From Stomorhina lunata (taxonomy: Eukaryota > Arthropoda > Insecta > Diptera > Rhiniidae): DNA of 64,000 bases. Shown piece after piece: positions 62,504 through 64,000 of this stretch. The stretch spans positions 19,354,797 through 19,418,796 of the forward strand of contig OW121741.1 of NCBI GenBank assembly GCA_933228675.1, written 5' to 3'. The position numbers were made by a program, and so were the translations under genes. Within the stretch, counting starts at the first letter, position 1. Every line of letters starts with the position of its first letter. Under the pieces are notes generated by a model that was not told where the DNA came from, did not search any database, and worked only from the letters and a program-made list of their open reading frames with translations.

Positions 62504-64000
62504 AATTCCTTAATTTTTTTTTTCTTAAATAAGAATCTTTGAAAAAATTTTCTTTAAATACAAAATTATTAAAAATTTTTGGTTTTGAACTTTTATCGTT
62601 TATTCTTAATTTTCTTGCCAAATAATTAACTTTATTTATAAACAATTCGATCCACTCAATTACTAATCTTGTTTTCTTTATTATGTCTTTAAAAACCTAA
62701 AAATTTGCCTCAATTGACTAGATAAAACGTCTTAAATATTTAAACACAATGGCTGGGTCAATTTAAAGCTTATAACAACTTATTTAGTTTAATAAAAGTA
62801 ATTTGGTTGCTTTTCTATTTATTTGGCTTAAATAAATACATACAAAATATTGGCCAGCCATGAGTTATAGTTTAAGGTTTGTGTGTGTGTGTGTGCATGC
62901 TTTGCCAGTCTGTCTGTCTGCTTTTGAATGAATGTCTGTTTCCTTTAATGTTTAATTCGGTTGAGTCTGTTTAAAATAAATACAAAATCTGTTTAGAATA
63001 AAGAAAATAACTTGAAACATGAAAATTACTAAAGGAATATCTTGAAACATTTATACACTTGACTAAACTTTACACACACATACATGCACTTACTTATACA
63101 TTTGGTTTCTAAAGACCCTTTCAACTGGGGACTACGCATCAAAAAAAGAAGCTACACTTACAAAGACATGGTCTCACACAAACATAAACTCACAGACACA
63201 AGAAAAGCCATTACTTAAATAATGTTAAACATTAAAATCAACAACATTATAATTTGTTTCTATTTATTTATATAATGTTGTTCTTGTCAATGCACAATGG
63301 GGCAAATGGAAAAAACTTACAAAATTAGCCAACATAATAGTTGTCATTACTGTGGCTTTCAATTTTTCTGCAGCTTCAGGATTTAAGTTTTAGCTTAAGA
63401 TTTCTTCGACAACTCAGAAGCGTCGCTAATAAATTTGAGATGAAAATTTGTGTTTAGTTGGTAAGTTTCTTTGTCCCCTTCTTAACTCCGAATCTTAATA
63501 CTAGATTCCAAATATTGCTGATATTCTTCTATAAGATAAATCTTTCTATTTCTGCCCCACTGTGCCCCAAAGTCATTAATGTTATTGTATTTGTTGCTGG
63601 TATTTCGGTGGCTTTACCACAGTCATGTAGGCATACTTGTACTTGTTACATGATTGTGTGGCTCTATATCCCTGTTATTTGTTTATTTCATGGTTTAGTT
63701 GGAAAATTTGTATCTGCGTCCGTCTCTTTCGTTTAGGACTCCTTAAGGCTCCTCCTGTTCTCTGCTGGAGTGTGTATGGCTGTGTGATTTCTGGAGTCTG
63801 TGGTATCTGTGTTGTAGTGTTTATTTAATACTAGTTTGTGGGGTCATGCATGAGTGCACACTGTGGTTCAAATTTTGTTTCATAAAAAGCCTCAACAACA
63901 ACAACACCAACAACAACAGCAACAGTAATAACAAGTAAAAATATCAAAAACAAATTTATACTAGAACAACAAATAAATCATGAGGGCGGGAGTAAAAGGT
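62504..64000. other. Intergenic sequence, upstream side of the 411-aa gene
   Basis: No gene supported. Simple repeats: GT run at 62881-62895 and CAA tract at 63893-63926. The stretch 63560-63860 is less A/T-rich than its surroundings and could be part of an untranslated exon, but no splice-bounded coding frame is visible; the plus-strand open frame at 63458-63736 has no recognisable features. Confidence 0.45.

Noticed and set aside
63458..63736. 92-codon hydrophobic open frame
   Set aside because: No recognisable motif, T-rich composition explains the hydrophobicity, overlaps another frame, and no flanking splice or promoter evidence.

Overview
The window is eukaryotic nuclear DNA, almost certainly from a higher fly (Diptera, Brachycera; a calyptrate such as a blow fly is my guess, not proven). 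The grounds are a thioester-containing protein (TEP) gene with insect-type sequence, spliced genes with GTAAG donors and pyrimidine-rich acceptors, fly-type initiator motifs (TCAGTY) upstream of the TEP start, very high A+T, and massive short-period satellite DNA. There is no sign of bacterial gene organisation.

Only two protein-coding genes are supported, both on the minus strand. (1) The 5' part of a TEP gene: exon 3 (1-162, runs off the left edge), exon 2 (226-888) and a signal-peptide exon 1 (18309-18376), with a 17.4-kb first intron. The three exons join in frame to give 297 residues: signal peptide, MG1, MG2 and the start of MG3. The thioester region lies outside the window. (2) A two-exon gene (55879 down to 54579) for a 411-residue secreted, mostly helical protein that I do not recognise.

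Almost everything else is repeat. From left to right: an AAGCTT-dense tract (2.6-5.3 kb), a 31-bp array (6.2-8.4), a 35-bp array (9.6-11.0), a 241-bp inverted-repeat element (11.1-11.4), a ~120-bp degenerate CCCCTGCTCCTATC repeat (11.6-13.1), A/T repeats plus a 12-bp satellite (14.5-17.8), the TEP exon 1/promoter island (about 18.0-18.7), the same A/T-repeat-plus-12-bp-satellite composite in inverted orientation (19.4-20.7), an 11-bp satellite of nearly 5 kb (21.9-26.8), a 20-bp palindromic array (28.4-30.3), an array of AP-1/ARE-like sites (30.4-31.9), five tandem ~360-bp units (33.0-34.8), a second 31-bp array (35.8-37.7), a ~4.2-kb inverted repeat of the ~360-bp family (37.7-42.0) with a 29-bp array in one arm, two pairs of mirrored AATTCAGCTG arrays (43.5-45.8 and 47.0-54.2), gene 2, and a 5.8-kb 12-bp satellite (56.7-62.5).

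The genes do not obviously form a pathway. TEPs are secreted complement-like immune proteins, and the neighbour is also secreted. The points most worth following are the candidate kappaB and STAT sites just inside TEP intron 1, the array of roughly 29 TGACTCA sites about 12 kb upstream of the TEP start, the mirror-image satellite arrays, and a 19-bp core that recurs 12 times in both orientations. I see no unambiguous new protein system. The novelty here is in repeat architecture and possible regulation.
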